Assembly (NCBI GenBank): GCA_017550745.1
Contig: JAFZOG010000031.1
Span: forward strand, 59,080 to 123,079
Source: Clostridia bacterium
GTDB lineage: Bacteria; Bacillota; Clostridia; Christensenellales; Aristaeellaceae
DNA: 64,000 nucleotides
Direction of reading: 5' to 3'
This document shows positions 1 to 8,894 of the stretch, one piece after another (position 1 is the stretch's first letter; each line of letters begins with the position of its first letter). The position numbers and the translations under genes are program-made. Below the pieces are notes generated by a model. That model was given only the letters and a program-made list of their open reading frames with translations. It did not search any database and was not told where the DNA came from.

Positions 1-1146
1 GGGGAAGACCACCTGCCCAGGCTGGCCCACATCACTACCCTGGCGGGCTATATCCATGAAAAGCTCACCGGCAGGAAGGTGCTGGGCATCGGCGAAGCCA
101 GCGGCGTGTTTCCCATTGATCCCGAAAAACCGGTGTACGACGCGTCCATGATGGAGAAGTTTGACAGGCTGATTGCCGCCAAGGGCATGTCCTTCAAATT
201 AGAAAATATCATTCCTGATCTGCTTGTCGCGGGCGAAAACGCCGGGTATCTGACCGAGGAAGGAGCGCTGTTCCTGGACCCCACCGGCGAATTCAAGCCC
301 GGCGTGCCCTTCTGCCCGCCCGAGGGCGACGCGGGCACCGGCATGACCGCCACCAATTCCGTGGCCGCCCGCACCGGCAACGTGTCCGCCGGCACCAGCG
401 ACTTTGCCATGATCGTGGTGGATCACGGCCTGGGCGTGCATCGGGAGATCGATATGGTCACCACCCCCGCCGGCCTGCCCGTGGCCATGGTGCACTGCAA
501 TAACTGCACCAGCGACATCAACGCCTGGGTGAACCTGCTGGCTGAGTTCGCGGGCTTCATCGGAGCGGAGGCCAGCAAAAACGACCTGTATCCCATGCTG
601 TTCGGCAAGGCCATGGAGGGCGATAAGGACTGCGGCGGCCTGATGAGCTTCAACTACTTCTCCGGCGAGGGCGTCACCGACCTGGACGAGGGGCGGCCCG
701 TATTCGCCCGGATGGAGAACGCCAAGCTGACCCTGGCCAACTTCATGCGCACCCACCTGCTCTCCGCCCTGGCGACGCTGAAAATCGGCATGGATATCCT
801 GACGAAGGAAGAAAACGTGCCCATCGACAAGCTGTACGGCCACGGCGGCTACTTCAAGACTCCCGGCGTGGGCCAGACCCTGCTGTCAGCGGCGGTGGGC
901 TCGCCCGTGTCCGTCATGGAAACCGCGGGAGAAGGCGGCCCCTACGGCATGGCGCTGCTGGCGGGCTATATGCTCTGGAAGAAGGATTGCCAGCCCTTGG
1001 AGGATTACCTGAATACAGCGGTTTTTGCCGACGCCAAGTCCTCCACCGTCATGGCGGAGGAAGCGGATATCCAGGGCTTCCAGACCTTCCTGGAGCGTTA
1101 CAGGAACGCTCTGCCCATGGAAGTGGCGGCGATCAAATGCCTGTAA
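1..1146 (+). CDS. FGGY-family carbohydrate kinase (5' end missing)
   Basis: The frame is open from the first base, so the N-terminal ATPase lobe lies outside the window. The visible 381 residues carry the C-terminal FGGY lobe, including a glycine-rich segment near the end (YGHGGYFKTPGVGQ, then AGEGGPYGMALLAGY) typical of the second ATP-binding half of sugar kinases. FGGY kinases phosphorylate a pentose or related sugar. The downstream araD epimerase suggests L-ribulose or L-xylulose as substrate; that is inference from context. The gene sits 46 bp upstream of a methyltransferase and probably shares its transcript. No promoter can be judged. Confidence 0.85.
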   Translation, partial: GEDHLPRLAHITTLAGYIHEKLTGRKVLGIGEASGVFPIDPEKPVYDASMMEKFDRLIAAKGMSFKLENIIPDLLVAGENAGYLTEEGALFLDPTGEFKPGVPFCPPEGDAGTGMTATNSVAARTGNVSAGTSDFAMIVVDHGLGVHREIDMVTTPAGLPVAMVHCNNCTSDINAWVNLLAEFAGFIGAEASKNDLYPMLFGKAMEGDKDCGGLMSFNYFSGEGVTDLDEGRPVFARMENAKLTLANFMRTHLLSALATLKIGMDILTKEENVPIDKLYGHGGYFKTPGVGQTLLSAAVGSPVSVMETAGEGGPYGMALLAGYMLWKKDCQPLEDYLNTAVFADAKSSTVMAEEADIQGFQTFLERYRNALPMEVAAIKCL

Positions 1147-1192
1147 ATCTCGTGTTTCCGGCTGAGCGGGGCAACAAGGGAGGAAAGGTGCT

Positions 1193-1936
1193 TTGAGCGA
1201 TCTTGCAAAGTATCAAAAGTATTTCACGAAAGATTACCTGATGGGGCCAAATTCGTTTCGCCTCCTGGATGAGCTGATTCAAAGAAAGCCGGCGGAAGCG
1301 TGTTTCCACAGGGCGCTGGACCTGGGCTGCGGCTTCGCGCTGACGTCGTTCTTCATCGCAAATGAGACGGACGCCAGGCATGTGTACGCCTTTGACTTGT
1401 GGATCCCCGCCACGGAAAACTATATCAGGATACGGGAAAACCAGCTTGAGGACAAAATTATTCCCATCCATGGCGACGCCATGGATATGCCCTTCGCGCA
1501 TGAGTATTTTGACGCCATCGTCAGCGTGGACGCTTACCATTATTTTGGCTGCAAAGAGGGCGTCTTCTCGGAAAGAATCCTCCCGTTCGTCAAAAAAGGC
1601 GGCTATGTGATGATTGCCATCCCGGGCCTGAAAGAACAGCCCCAGGGCGAATTGAAGCAGCTGTTTGAAGCGTGGGCCGAAGGCGACGATGCCCAGTTGT
1701 TTAAAACCGCCGCATGGTGGGAAACGCTGCTGAAAGATGAATGCGGAGACAGGTGCGAGGTCGCTGTGAAGGAAGCGGAATGCTTTGACGCGGCCTGGCA
1801 GGAATGGTTCGATTCAGGGCATGAATACGGGATACGCGATCAGGAATTCCTGCAAAAAGGGCTGGACCGGATTTTGAATTTTCTCCTGATTTACGTCAAA
1901 AAAACTGAATCGGAGCAAGACGAGACAGCGAGGTGA
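1193..1936 (+). CDS. class I SAM-dependent methyltransferase
   Basis: A 247-residue Rossmann-fold methyltransferase. Motif I is [10 protein letters not shown] at about residues 42-51, an acidic residue ends strand 2 (AFDLW, about 67-71), HGDAMDMPF (about 96-104) is the adenine-contacting region, and VDAYHYF follows strand 4. The start is a TTG with GGGAGGAAAG just upstream. Its stop lies six bases before the araD start, so the two are co-translated. The acceptor substrate cannot be told from sequence. Its place between a sugar kinase and araD is unusual because it has no obvious role in pentose catabolism. Confidence 0.85.
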   Translation: MSDLAKYQKYFTKDYLMGPNSFRLLDELIQRKPAEACFHRALDLGCGFALTSFFIANETDARHVYAFDLWIPATENYIRIRENQLEDKIIPIHGDAMDMPFAHEYFDAIVSVDAYHYFGCKEGVFSERILPFVKKGGYVMIAIPGLKEQPQGELKQLFEAWAEGDDAQLFKTAAWWETLLKDECGDRCEVAVKEAECFDAAWQEWFDSGHEYGIRDQEFLQKGLDRILNFLLIYVKKTESEQDETAR

Positions 1937-1941
1937 AAAAC

Positions 1942-2637
1942 ATGTTGGAACAACTGAAAGAACAAGTATGGAAAGCAAATCTGCTTCTGCCGAAATATAA
2001 CCTGGTCACCTTCACCTGGGGCAATGTGTCCGGCATCGACCGGGAAGCGGGCCTGTTCGTCATCAAGCCCTCCGGCGTGGAATACGGCGAAATGACCGCC
2101 GAGGACATGGTGGTGGTGGATATGAACGGCAAGGTGGCTGAGGGCAAATGGAAGCCCAGCAGCGACACGCCCACCCACCTGGAGCTGTACAAGGCTTTTC
2201 CGGAATGCGGCGGCATCGTGCACACCCATTCGCGCTGGGCCACGTCCTTCGCCCAGGCAGGCAGGGACATTCCCGCCATGGGCACCACCCAGGGGGACTA
2301 CTTCTACGGCGCCATCCCCTGCACCCGGCCCATGACCGACGCGGAAATCAACGGGGCGTATGAAAAGGAGACCGGCACGGTGATCATCGAAACCTTCCGC
2401 AGCCGCGGCATCGACCCCGCCCAGGTGCCCGGCGTGGCGGTATTCTCCCACGGCCCCTTCGCCTGGGGCAAGGACGCCATGGAAGCGGTGCATAACGCCG
2501 TGGTCATGGAGGAAGTGGCCTTTATGGACTTCCACGCCATGATGCTCACCCCCGGCCTGCCCGCCATGCAGCAGACCCTGCTGGACAAGCATTACCTGCG
2601 CAAGCACGGCAAGAACGCCTATTACGGACAGATATAA
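1942..2637 (+). CDS. araD: L-ribulose-5-phosphate 4-epimerase
   Basis: A 231-residue class II aldolase-fold epimerase converting L-ribulose 5-phosphate to D-xylulose 5-phosphate, linking L-arabinose-type catabolism to the pentose phosphate pathway. It closely follows the E. coli AraD pattern: [14 protein letters not shown] at the start, SSDTPTH with D75, HTHSR giving metal ligands H94 and H96, SHGPFAWG giving H170, and the C-terminal KHYLRKHG. The ATG was chosen because it aligns with the E. coli N-terminus and has GAGGTG upstream; a GTG nine bases earlier is possible. It ends a kinase-methyltransferase-epimerase operon, followed by a strong hairpin. Confidence 0.95.
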   Translation: MLEQLKEQVWKANLLLPKYNLVTFTWGNVSGIDREAGLFVIKPSGVEYGEMTAEDMVVVDMNGKVAEGKWKPSSDTPTHLELYKAFPECGGIVHTHSRWATSFAQAGRDIPAMGTTQGDYFYGAIPCTRPMTDAEINGAYEKETGTVIIETFRSRGIDPAQVPGVAVFSHGPFAWGKDAMEAVHNAVVMEEVAFMDFHAMMLTPGLPAMQQTLLDKHYLRKHGKNAYYGQI

Positions 2638-2651
2638 CGCAAGATGTTTCT

Positions 2652-2692
2652 GGGGGGAACCGCTCTTTGGAAGCCAAAGAGCAGTTCCCCCC
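2652..2692 (+). repeat. palindromic hairpin repeat, copy 1
   Basis: Near-perfect inverted repeat of about 19 bp per arm: GGGGGGAAC-CGCTCTTTGG, a three-base loop, then the complement. No T-run follows, so it may act as an mRNA 3' stabiliser rather than a classic terminator. Nearly the same hairpin occurs at 47084-47124, which makes it a dispersed family. Confidence 0.75.
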
Positions 2693-2731
2693 CAGACCCC
2701 TTCCGAGAAAGTATAAGAGGAGGCAGGCAAG

Positions 2732-2905
2732 TTGCTCCCCAAAGACCCGATCATGCTTCTGAGCGTGGTCAATATGAAACTGCGGGATCAATATCCCAGC
2801 CTGGACGCCCTGTGCGACGATCTGGATGTGAGCAAAGCGGAAATCCAGGAAACCCTCGGCCATGCCGGGTATACTTACAGCGCGGAACGGAATATGTTTG
2901 TCTGA
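2732..2905 (+). CDS. DUF4250 small protein
   Basis: A 57-residue protein starting at TTG (MLPKDPIMLLSVVN), with AGAGGAGGC eight bases upstream. The sequence (KLRDQYPSLDALCDDLDV in the middle, ending ERNMFV) matches the clostridial DUF4250 family in length and pattern. The core resembles a small helical domain, with a stretch that reads like an HTH (DLDVSKAEIQETL). Function is unknown. It lies between the araD hairpin and tmcAL, 49 bp upstream of the latter, and probably shares its transcript. Confidence 0.8.
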   Translation: MLPKDPIMLLSVVNMKLRDQYPSLDALCDDLDVSKAEIQETLGHAGYTYSAERNMFV

Positions 2906-2954
2906 TGTGCCCCCCTTTCCTGGGGTCGGGCGGGGAATATCATCGAGGTTTCCT

Positions 2955-4130
2955 ATGAATGTTTGCGGCGTCATCGCGGAATACGACCCGTTTCATAACG
3001 GCCATGCGCGGCACCTGCGCCTGGCGCGGGAAAACACAGGCGCAGATTATATCGTGTGCGTCATGAGCGGCAGCTTCACCCAGCGGGGCCTGCCCGCGCT
3101 GCTGCCCGCCCACGCGCGGGCGGAGATGGCGCTGCGGTGCGGGGCGGATGTGGTGCTACAGCTTCCGTATACCTTTTCCGTGCGGGAAGCGGAGTATTTC
3201 GCCCTGGGGGGAGTAAGCGTCCTGAAGGCCCTGGGCCGGGTGACACATCTGTCCTTTGGCTGTGAACCGGATGCGATTCCTGTGCTGCGGGCCGCCGCGG
3301 AGCTGCTGGAAAAACCCGACGCAGCGCTGGAGCGCGCCATCCGGGACGGGCTGGGAAGGGGACTTTCCTTTGCCGCCGCCCAGGGAAAAGCCCTTGCGGA
3401 TCGCCTGGGCATTTCCGCGTCCCTGCTGAACGCGCCGAACACAGCGCTGGCCCTTTCCTACCTGCGGGCTATGATCCGGCTGGACAGCCGGATGCTGCCC
3501 GTTCCCGTGCCGCGGGATACGCCCTATCACGCGGAAGAACTGGACGCCCTGCCCTCCGCCTCCGCCGTGCGGAACGCCATCCTGCGGGGAGACTGGGCGG
3601 GAATAAAAAACGCCGTCCCGGAAGCGGCGTATCCCGTATTGGAAGGGGCTGTGCGGGAGGGCATCTGCCCTCCGGACGGGCTGGACGCGGTTTTGCGCCA
3701 TCAGCTGCTTCTGTCCGCCCCCGAAGAAATCGCCCAATGGCCCGGCATCAGCGAGGGCCTGGAAGCGCGCATTCTGAAAGCGGCCGAAACCGCGGCCAGC
3801 CGTGAAGCGCTGATCGGCGCGGTGAAAACCCGGCGCTACACCCGGGGCCGCATCAGCCGCGCCCTGTGCCACGGCGTGATGGGCGTTGTCAAAGCCGGCC
3901 TGCCGGAGCGCCCCGTTTCCGCCCGTATCCTGGGCTTCCGGACATGCGCCCGGCCTTTGCTGCGGCAGATGCAAAAGCAGGCGGCAATCAACGGCCTGGC
4001 CCTGTACGCCCGCCCGGCAAAAGAGGCGTCCTCCCGCCTTGACTGCAAAGCCGACGACCTCTGGCGCATCGGCGCGGGCCTGCCGAGAGGCGAAACCTAT
4101 CGGAAACAGCCGGTGATCATCAGCGAATGA
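2955..4130 (+). CDS. tmcAL: tRNA(Met) cytidine acetate ligase (TmcAL)
   Basis: A 391-residue member of the YlbM/TmcAL family, which uses acetate and ATP to form N4-acetylcytidine at the wobble position of elongator tRNA-Met. The N-terminal nucleotidyltransferase signature is GVIAEYDPFHNGHARHL, with the HxGH motif at H14-H17; most relatives read EYNPFHNGH. FGCEPD and the PSASAVRNAI stretch are also family-typical. The ATG at 2955 begins the conserved MNVCGVIAE; upstream in-frame codons are not conserved. A bidirectional terminator follows. Confidence 0.92.
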   Translation: MNVCGVIAEYDPFHNGHARHLRLARENTGADYIVCVMSGSFTQRGLPALLPAHARAEMALRCGADVVLQLPYTFSVREAEYFALGGVSVLKALGRVTHLSFGCEPDAIPVLRAAAELLEKPDAALERAIRDGLGRGLSFAAAQGKALADRLGISASLLNAPNTALALSYLRAMIRLDSRMLPVPVPRDTPYHAEELDALPSASAVRNAILRGDWAGIKNAVPEAAYPVLEGAVREGICPPDGLDAVLRHQLLLSAPEEIAQWPGISEGLEARILKAAETAASREALIGAVKTRRYTRGRISRALCHGVMGVVKAGLPERPVSARILGFRTCARPLLRQMQKQAAINGLALYARPAKEASSRLDCKADDLWRIGAGLPRGETYRKQPVIISE

Positions 4131-4140
4131 CCGTACAAAA

Positions 4141-4165
4141 CGCCGCGAATCTGAGGTTCGCGGCG
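4141..4165. terminator. bidirectional hairpin terminator
   Basis: CGCCGCGAA and TTCGCGGCG form a 9-bp perfect stem with a 7-base loop. T-rich sequence follows in both directions (TTTGTTAT on the plus strand, TTTTGT on the minus strand). It separates the convergent tmcAL and AAA ATPase genes. Confidence 0.8.
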
Positions 4166-4171
4166 CATTTG

Positions 4172-5029
4172 TTATCCTTCAAACGCTTTGGCGTGCTTTT
4201 TGAAAAATTCGTAGTACACCCTGGGATTTTTCAGATCCGTCCAGCGGTCAACGATGCGGGCGTGATCGTCAAGGTCGATGATCTTCGCGCTGGGAAGGGC
4301 CAGCAGGAAAGGGGAATGGGTGCTGATGACCAGCTGGTTGCCGCAGTATCGGACGGATTCCGACAGGAAATCGGCCAGGATCATCTGGTTTTCCGGGCTC
4401 AGGCTGTTTTCCGGTTCATCCAGCAGGCAGAGGGTGTCCATTTCCATTTTCCCCCGGAAGTACATCAGGGCGCTTTCGCCGTTGGAGCGTTCCCGGAGGC
4501 TTTCCCCGGATTCATTCGCCACAAACCGGCTCATGGTCTTGCTCCGCGCCTGGTTGATGCGGTGCAGGTGCTCGAAATCCTCCAGGGATTTGACCTGGAA
4601 CTGTTCATGCTTTAATTTGAAATAATCCTCCGCCAGCTCCTCCCGCTTTCTGTCGATGCCCGCGTTCATGGCCCGGATGTCCAGCATCATGTCAAACACG
4701 TCGTCGCTGGTGATGATCCGGCTGTTCAGGGGAACGGCTTCCTCCACCGCCGCCTTGCATTCATCCACAAACCGTTCAAAAAAGCGGGAACGGTTGTAGG
4801 CGCTGGTGCGCTTCAGCCGCAGCTTTTCCGCGATGACGTTCAGCACGGTGCTTTTTCCGCTGCCGTTGCCGCCGTAGAGGATGGTCACCGGGCGGAAAAA
4901 GATCTCGTCCAGGCCGACCTTCGGCAGCACACCGTAGGGGTAAACCGTCTGATCATAGGTGGTTCTCAGGCCCCGCATGAAATCAAATTCGGTTTCCGCC
5001 CCCGGAAAGTAAAACGCGGACAGGAACAA
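4172..5029 (-). CDS. AAA family ATPase (SMC/RecF-like)
   Basis: A 285-residue ATPase of the OLD/RecF-like AAA_15/21 group. It shows Walker A GGNGSGKST at 53-61, an ABC-type signature SNGE at 182-185, Walker B DTLCLLDEPE at about 198-207, and the H-loop ISTHSP at 235-240. It starts with TTG, preceded by AGAGGGAT. It is the last gene of a minus-strand operon, 21 bp after the esterase gene. Such stand-alone ATPases occur in bacterial genomes with and without nuclease partners; none is visible here, so the role is unknown. Confidence 0.88.
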   Translation of the reverse strand: MFLSAFYFPGAETEFDFMRGLRTTYDQTVYPYGVLPKVGLDEIFFRPVTILYGGNGSGKSTVLNVIAEKLRLKRTSAYNRSRFFERFVDECKAAVEEAVPLNSRIITSDDVFDMMLDIRAMNAGIDRKREELAEDYFKLKHEQFQVKSLEDFEHLHRINQARSKTMSRFVANESGESLRERSNGESALMYFRGKMEMDTLCLLDEPENSLSPENQMILADFLSESVRYCGNQLVISTHSPFLLALPSAKIIDLDDHARIVDRWTDLKNPRVYYEFFKKHAKAFEG

Positions 5030-5050
5030 AGCAATCCCTCTTTCGGTCGG

Positions 5051-6565
5051 TTATTCGAGCAGGAACGGCGCCAGCGGCAGGCCGTTTTCCCCAAACAGGC
5101 ACACGGCGGCATAGTCCGTCCAGGCGTAACGGGCGGCAAGGGGACGCGGCGCTTTGGGCGAGGAAAGGATGATCTGCCGGCCCTCGATGCGCACGTCCGC
5201 GGGATGGAACACGCCGTCCTCCCCCGCGATTTCCATGAGATACTCCCCGCCGACCGAAACCGCCACCGGCGCGGAAAGGTCTATGTACAGCTTTCCCTCC
5301 ATCCGGCGCTTGCCCAGGGCATAGACAGGCTGCCGGGCAGGTTCGCGGTAAATCGTTTCCAGCGCGGTTTCATACAGCCTTTCCCCCACCACCCGCTTGT
5401 TGGTGGGGTGGATGTTGTCGAATTCGCCCTGGTCGATGAGGACAGCCAGGCCGGTGTTCCGCACGTTGCGCCATACCTTCTCCTGCGCCAGGCGCAGGGC
5501 AGGCCAGAGCTTGCTGTCCTCCTCCGCCGCGCCGTCGATCCACATGGGCAGCTGTACGTTCAGGAAGGGCAGCTCCCCGTCCCTGAACAGCGTCCGCAGC
5601 TGGAAGATAAAGGAGGTCAGCAGCACGTCGTACTGTTTGGTGCGCCAGGTATCCTCTTCCCCCTGGTAAAACAGCACGCCCGTCAGCGCGGCAGGCACGA
5701 CCCGCTCCAGCATGGTATGGTACAGCCCTGCCGGGCGGAAAGGCGACCCCTCCCCTACCGGCGGGTTCCAGGGCGGGCAGGGGCCGAGGACGGCGTTCAG
5801 CTCTTTCGTGGTATATTCGGGATGCTCTGCTTTCAGGGCTTCGGCCTTCTTGGCCCATTCATCCAGGCCGCTGAAAAACGCGCCTTCCTCCGCCAGATAC
5901 TGGTCCATGGTTTTGCCCGCCCAGCTGTCCCGGTACTCTTTCAGGTAACGCTGTCCCTCGGCGGTGCGGGACAGCGTTTCTTCGCTCATCCAGCAGGTAA
6001 CGGACGTGCCGCCCCAATAGCAGTCGATCACGCCCACGGGCAAATACAGATGGTCCTGCAGCTTCATGGCGAAAAAGTAGGCCGCGGCGCTCATATCCTG
6101 CGCCGCGCCGGGCGCCACCGCCATCCAGCGGGCGTTTTTATTGGCTTCCTCGGCGTCCGGCGTAAAGCGGGCGAACTTGGGCACGTTGAAATAGCGCACC
6201 TGGGGATTGCGGTGGGACAGGATGAGCCGCTTGCCCTCGTCCGCGTTCTGCAGCTCCAGCTCCATGTTGCTCTGGCCCCCGGCCAGGAATACTTCGCCGA
6301 TGGCGATGTCGCAGCAGATGGTTTTTTCCTGCCCGTCCGTCACGGTCAGCACGCAGCCCATCCGGGCCTCCTGGGGCGGCAGGCAAAAGCAAAAGCGGCC
6401 TTTTTCAATCACCGTTTCATCCTGGCCCAGGGTCCTTCCCCCTTCGTCCAACAGGCAGCAGGACAGGCGCGCGCCGTCCTCGCCGGTTCCGAACACCCGG
6501 ATTTCTTTTCTTCTGCACAGCACCGCGCCGTCACTGAACAAAGCCGCAAGCTGAAAACGGGCCAT
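5051..6565 (-). CDS. sialate O-acetylesterase family SGNH esterase
   Basis: A 504-residue intracellular carbohydrate esterase. The nucleophile block is GGQSNM with S99, the second block is FYQGEED (299-305), and the Asp-His pair lies in DNIHPTNK (D383, H386). The family removes acetyl groups from sialic acid or acetylated plant polysaccharides. Its operon with a GH130 phosphorylase suggests acetylated mannan or glycan fragments, which is inference. The ATG at 6565 follows GAGGGAGGAA. No signal peptide is seen. Confidence 0.88.
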   Translation of the reverse strand: MARFQLAALFSDGAVLCRRKEIRVFGTGEDGARLSCCLLDEGGRTLGQDETVIEKGRFCFCLPPQEARMGCVLTVTDGQEKTICCDIAIGEVFLAGGQSNMELELQNADEGKRLILSHRNPQVRYFNVPKFARFTPDAEEANKNARWMAVAPGAAQDMSAAAYFFAMKLQDHLYLPVGVIDCYWGGTSVTCWMSEETLSRTAEGQRYLKEYRDSWAGKTMDQYLAEEGAFFSGLDEWAKKAEALKAEHPEYTTKELNAVLGPCPPWNPPVGEGSPFRPAGLYHTMLERVVPAALTGVLFYQGEEDTWRTKQYDVLLTSFIFQLRTLFRDGELPFLNVQLPMWIDGAAEEDSKLWPALRLAQEKVWRNVRNTGLAVLIDQGEFDNIHPTNKRVVGERLYETALETIYREPARQPVYALGKRRMEGKLYIDLSAPVAVSVGGEYLMEIAGEDGVFHPADVRIEGRQIILSSPKAPRPLAARYAWTDYAAVCLFGENGLPLAPFLLE

Positions 6566-6674
6566 CACGATTCCTCCCTCGTCCGGATCAACCAAAGATG
6601 CATTCCGATTGGAACCCACCGGGAAAGCCTGAAAGGGGCGTCAACATTTTTTCAAACATTTACGCCATGAACCA

Positions 6675-6959
6675 TCAATCGTCGCAGTCGAAAATCGCTT
6701 TCTTGGCGATCACGTTCCCGTACTCCGTTTTCCAGCGGATGTGGGGCTGGAACGCGTCGTAAGCGGGCAGGGCTTCCCTGTCCATGTCCATGATGATCAT
6801 GATATCGAAGCGGTTCGCCCGGTCAGAATTGGACAGTTTCACATCCACGCCGTGAACGCCGGGGATCGCAAGCGTTTCATCGAAGATTTTCTTCACCGGC
6901 CCGGCCAGGGCCTTCACATCCGTGCCCTCAATGAACTTTGCAATAATATAGTGCTTCAT
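6675..6959 (-). CDS. Dabb (stress-responsive A/B barrel) protein
   Basis: A 94-residue single-domain ferredoxin-like alpha/beta protein. MKHYIIAKFIEGTD opens the first strand, the central part has VHGVDVKLSNSDRANRF, and the second half has DIMIIMDMDREALPAYDAF, all typical of Dabb domains, which dimerise into a barrel. Catalytic roles are known only for a few relatives. It lies 10 bp after the GH130 gene in the same operon, as small Dabb proteins often do in carbohydrate loci. Function here is unknown. Confidence 0.8.
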   Translation of the reverse strand: MKHYIIAKFIEGTDVKALAGPVKKIFDETLAIPGVHGVDVKLSNSDRANRFDIMIIMDMDREALPAYDAFQPHIRWKTEYGNVIAKKAIFDCDD

Positions 6960-6969
6960 AGGCTCCCCC

Positions 6970-7992
6970 TCAGCGCCGGCCGATTTCGGTGTCGTCTAAA
7001 GTGGTTTTGCTGTTGTCCTTGATATAGTCGATGATCTCGTCCAGATAACCGAAGGCCAGGCCCACATAGCTGTCCGCCGCGCCGTAGTAGACGGCGATCC
7101 TGCCGGTTTCCGGGTCATGGAGGGTGGCGCAGGGGAAGGTGACGTTGGGCACGAAGCCGCGCTCCTCAAACCATTCCTCGGGGGTCAGCAGGTAATTCTG
7201 GCAGCGGTACTTCACCTTGGAGGGCTCATCAATGTCCAGGATGGCCCCGCCGATGGAGTACACATAGCCGTTGCAGGTCTGTGTCACGCCGTGATAGAAC
7301 AGGAGCCACCCTTCGCTGGTCTCGATCGGCGCCGCGCCGCCGCCGATTTTCAGGCCCTCCCACCAATTATTCCCCCGGGCCATCACATGGCGGTGCTTGC
7401 CCCAGAACACCATATCCGGGCTTTCGCTGATGAAAATGTCGCCGAAGGGGGTATGGCCGCTGTCGGAGGGACGGCTCATCATCATGAAGTTGCCATGCAC
7501 CTTGCGGGGAAACAGCACCGCGTTTCGGTTGAAGGGCAGGAAGGGATTCTCGATGCGGACAAAGCGCTGAAAGTCCTTTGTCTTTGCCACGCCAATGGCC
7601 GCGCCGTAAAAATCCTGGCACCAGATGATGTAGTAGGTATCCTCCACCTTCACCAGGCGCGGGTCGTAAGCGTAAATGGGCATGAAGGGCTTGCCCGCTT
7701 CATCCACAAAGGGGATCTTGTCGGGCTCAAAATCCCAATGAACGGCGTCTTTGCTCCAGCCCAGATAGATATAGGGCACGCCGTTGGTCTGCTCGCCCCG
7801 GAACACGCCCACGAATTTTCCTTCGTAGGGCATCACCGCGGAATTGAAAATGCGCGCAACGCCGGGCAGGGGATTGCGCCCGATGATGGGATTATCCTGA
7901 TAGCGCCAGAGGGGGCTGTTGATGTGTCCTGCGGGCTTTTCCTGCCAGGGAACGTTCGGCAGGGCGGGGGCGATCATCCGATACTTGCTCAT
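6970..7992 (-). CDS. GH130 glycoside phosphorylase
   Basis: A 340-residue five-bladed beta-propeller enzyme of family GH130, which phosphorolyses beta-mannosidic bonds to give mannose 1-phosphate. Visible hallmarks are FNSAV at 49-53, an arginine in VFRGEQ (R65), YDPRLV with the proton-donor D110, and YYGAADSYVGLA near the C-terminus. The length suits the mannooligosaccharide phosphorylase subgroup better than the longer mannosylglucose type. No signal peptide, so it acts on imported oligosaccharides. It is second in the operon after the HAD protein. Confidence 0.88.
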   Translation of the reverse strand: MSKYRMIAPALPNVPWQEKPAGHINSPLWRYQDNPIIGRNPLPGVARIFNSAVMPYEGKFVGVFRGEQTNGVPYIYLGWSKDAVHWDFEPDKIPFVDEAGKPFMPIYAYDPRLVKVEDTYYIIWCQDFYGAAIGVAKTKDFQRFVRIENPFLPFNRNAVLFPRKVHGNFMMMSRPSDSGHTPFGDIFISESPDMVFWGKHRHVMARGNNWWEGLKIGGGAAPIETSEGWLLFYHGVTQTCNGYVYSIGGAILDIDEPSKVKYRCQNYLLTPEEWFEERGFVPNVTFPCATLHDPETGRIAVYYGAADSYVGLAFGYLDEIIDYIKDNSKTTLDDTEIGRR

Positions 7993-8022
7993 GTCGGTCT
8001 TTCCTTTCTGTATGCGATTGTT

Positions 8023-8661
8023 TTATTCAGCCAGGCCAGGCAGATCCAATTCCGCAAGCGTTGCCGGCAGGCGTAGGTCGTTTTGCTCATACGGGTTCGC
8101 CAGCATCATACAGCGCATGCCCGCCAGATGCGCGCCTTCCTGCCCCGCCGGGGTGTTTTCCACCACCAGGCATTCCTTCGTGGGCATTTTCAGCTTCCGG
8201 GCGGCGGCGATGAACACTTCCGGGTCGGGCTTCCCCTTTTCGATCTGCGTACCGTCCACCACCGCGTCGAACCAATGGTCGATCCGAAGCTGCCTGAGGA
8301 TGCAGCCCGCGTTTTCGCTGGAGGAAGCCACAGCCGTTTTCACGTTTTTATTTTTCAGCGAAATCACCGTTTCCAGCGCCCCGGGCAGGATGCTTTCCTG
8401 ATCGAGCTTATCGATCAGCTCGTTGAACAGGTCGTTTTTCCTTACGCTCAGCGCCCACATTTCCTGTGCGGTATAAGCCCGATCCCGGTTTTGCAGCAGG
8501 ACCCTGATGCTGTCCATGCGCTTCATGCCCACCATTTTCAGGTAAAAATCCGGCTGCAAAGCGATGCCCTGCTCCACGGCCAGCTGGGTCCAAGCCCGGT
8601 AATGGCATTCGTCCGTGCAAACCAGAACGCCGTCCAGGTTGAAGATCACGGCTTGAATCAA
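8023..8661 (-). CDS. HAD-family beta-phosphoglucomutase-like protein with altered nucleophile
   Basis: A 212-residue HAD protein that aligns along its length with beta-phosphoglucomutase, which interconverts beta-glucose 1- and 6-phosphate. The expected first motif FDLDG is FNLDG here: the aspartate that is phosphorylated (D8) is asparagine, while D10 remains. S114, K144 (GKPDP) and E168 are present, and the neighbouring D170 equivalent is N169. Loss of the nucleophile suggests an altered or inactive enzyme. It starts with TTG after GAGAGGAGAAG and is the first gene of the GH130/esterase operon, behind a minus-strand promoter at 8810-8838. Confidence 0.8.
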   Translation of the reverse strand: MIQAVIFNLDGVLVCTDECHYRAWTQLAVEQGIALQPDFYLKMVGMKRMDSIRVLLQNRDRAYTAQEMWALSVRKNDLFNELIDKLDQESILPGALETVISLKNKNVKTAVASSSENAGCILRQLRIDHWFDAVVDGTQIEKGKPDPEVFIAAARKLKMPTKECLVVENTPAGQEGAHLAGMRCMMLANPYEQNDLRLPATLAELDLPGLAE

Positions 8662-8809
8662 GGCGCTTCTCCTCTCTGCTGTCTTTTATCAAACTGAAAT
8701 CCCGTAACGTTTATCCCGGTTTTCATATCATTCATACCATGATGGTCGGCGTCTTTCCCTTACGGGAGCCGCCGGCACGCGCCACGGCTTCGCCCGTGCG
8801 CTCATCCTT

Positions 8810-8838
8810 ATTATACCATTTTTTCCCGTCCTTGTACA
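8810..8838 (-). promoter_or_regulatory. promoter of the HAD/GH130 operon
   Basis: On the minus strand TGTACA (8838-8833), a 17-bp spacer and a perfect TATAAT (8815-8810) lie about 150 bp before the HAD start. It begins just past the terminator of the upstream cysK operon. The 8662-8809 stretch is an untranslated leader in which I see no gene. Confidence 0.6.
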
Positions 8839-8842
8839 GCAG

Positions 8843-8873
8843 AAAAAAAGCGCCTGTCCCCGCGCGGCAGGCG
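8843..8873 (-). terminator. intrinsic terminator of the cysK operon
   Basis: On the minus strand CGCCTG, a short GC loop and CAGGCG are followed by seven Ts. It ends the transcript carrying the HTH gene, cysK and the small ORF. Confidence 0.85.
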
Positions 8874-8894
8874 TTCAAATCACGCTGCGACGGC

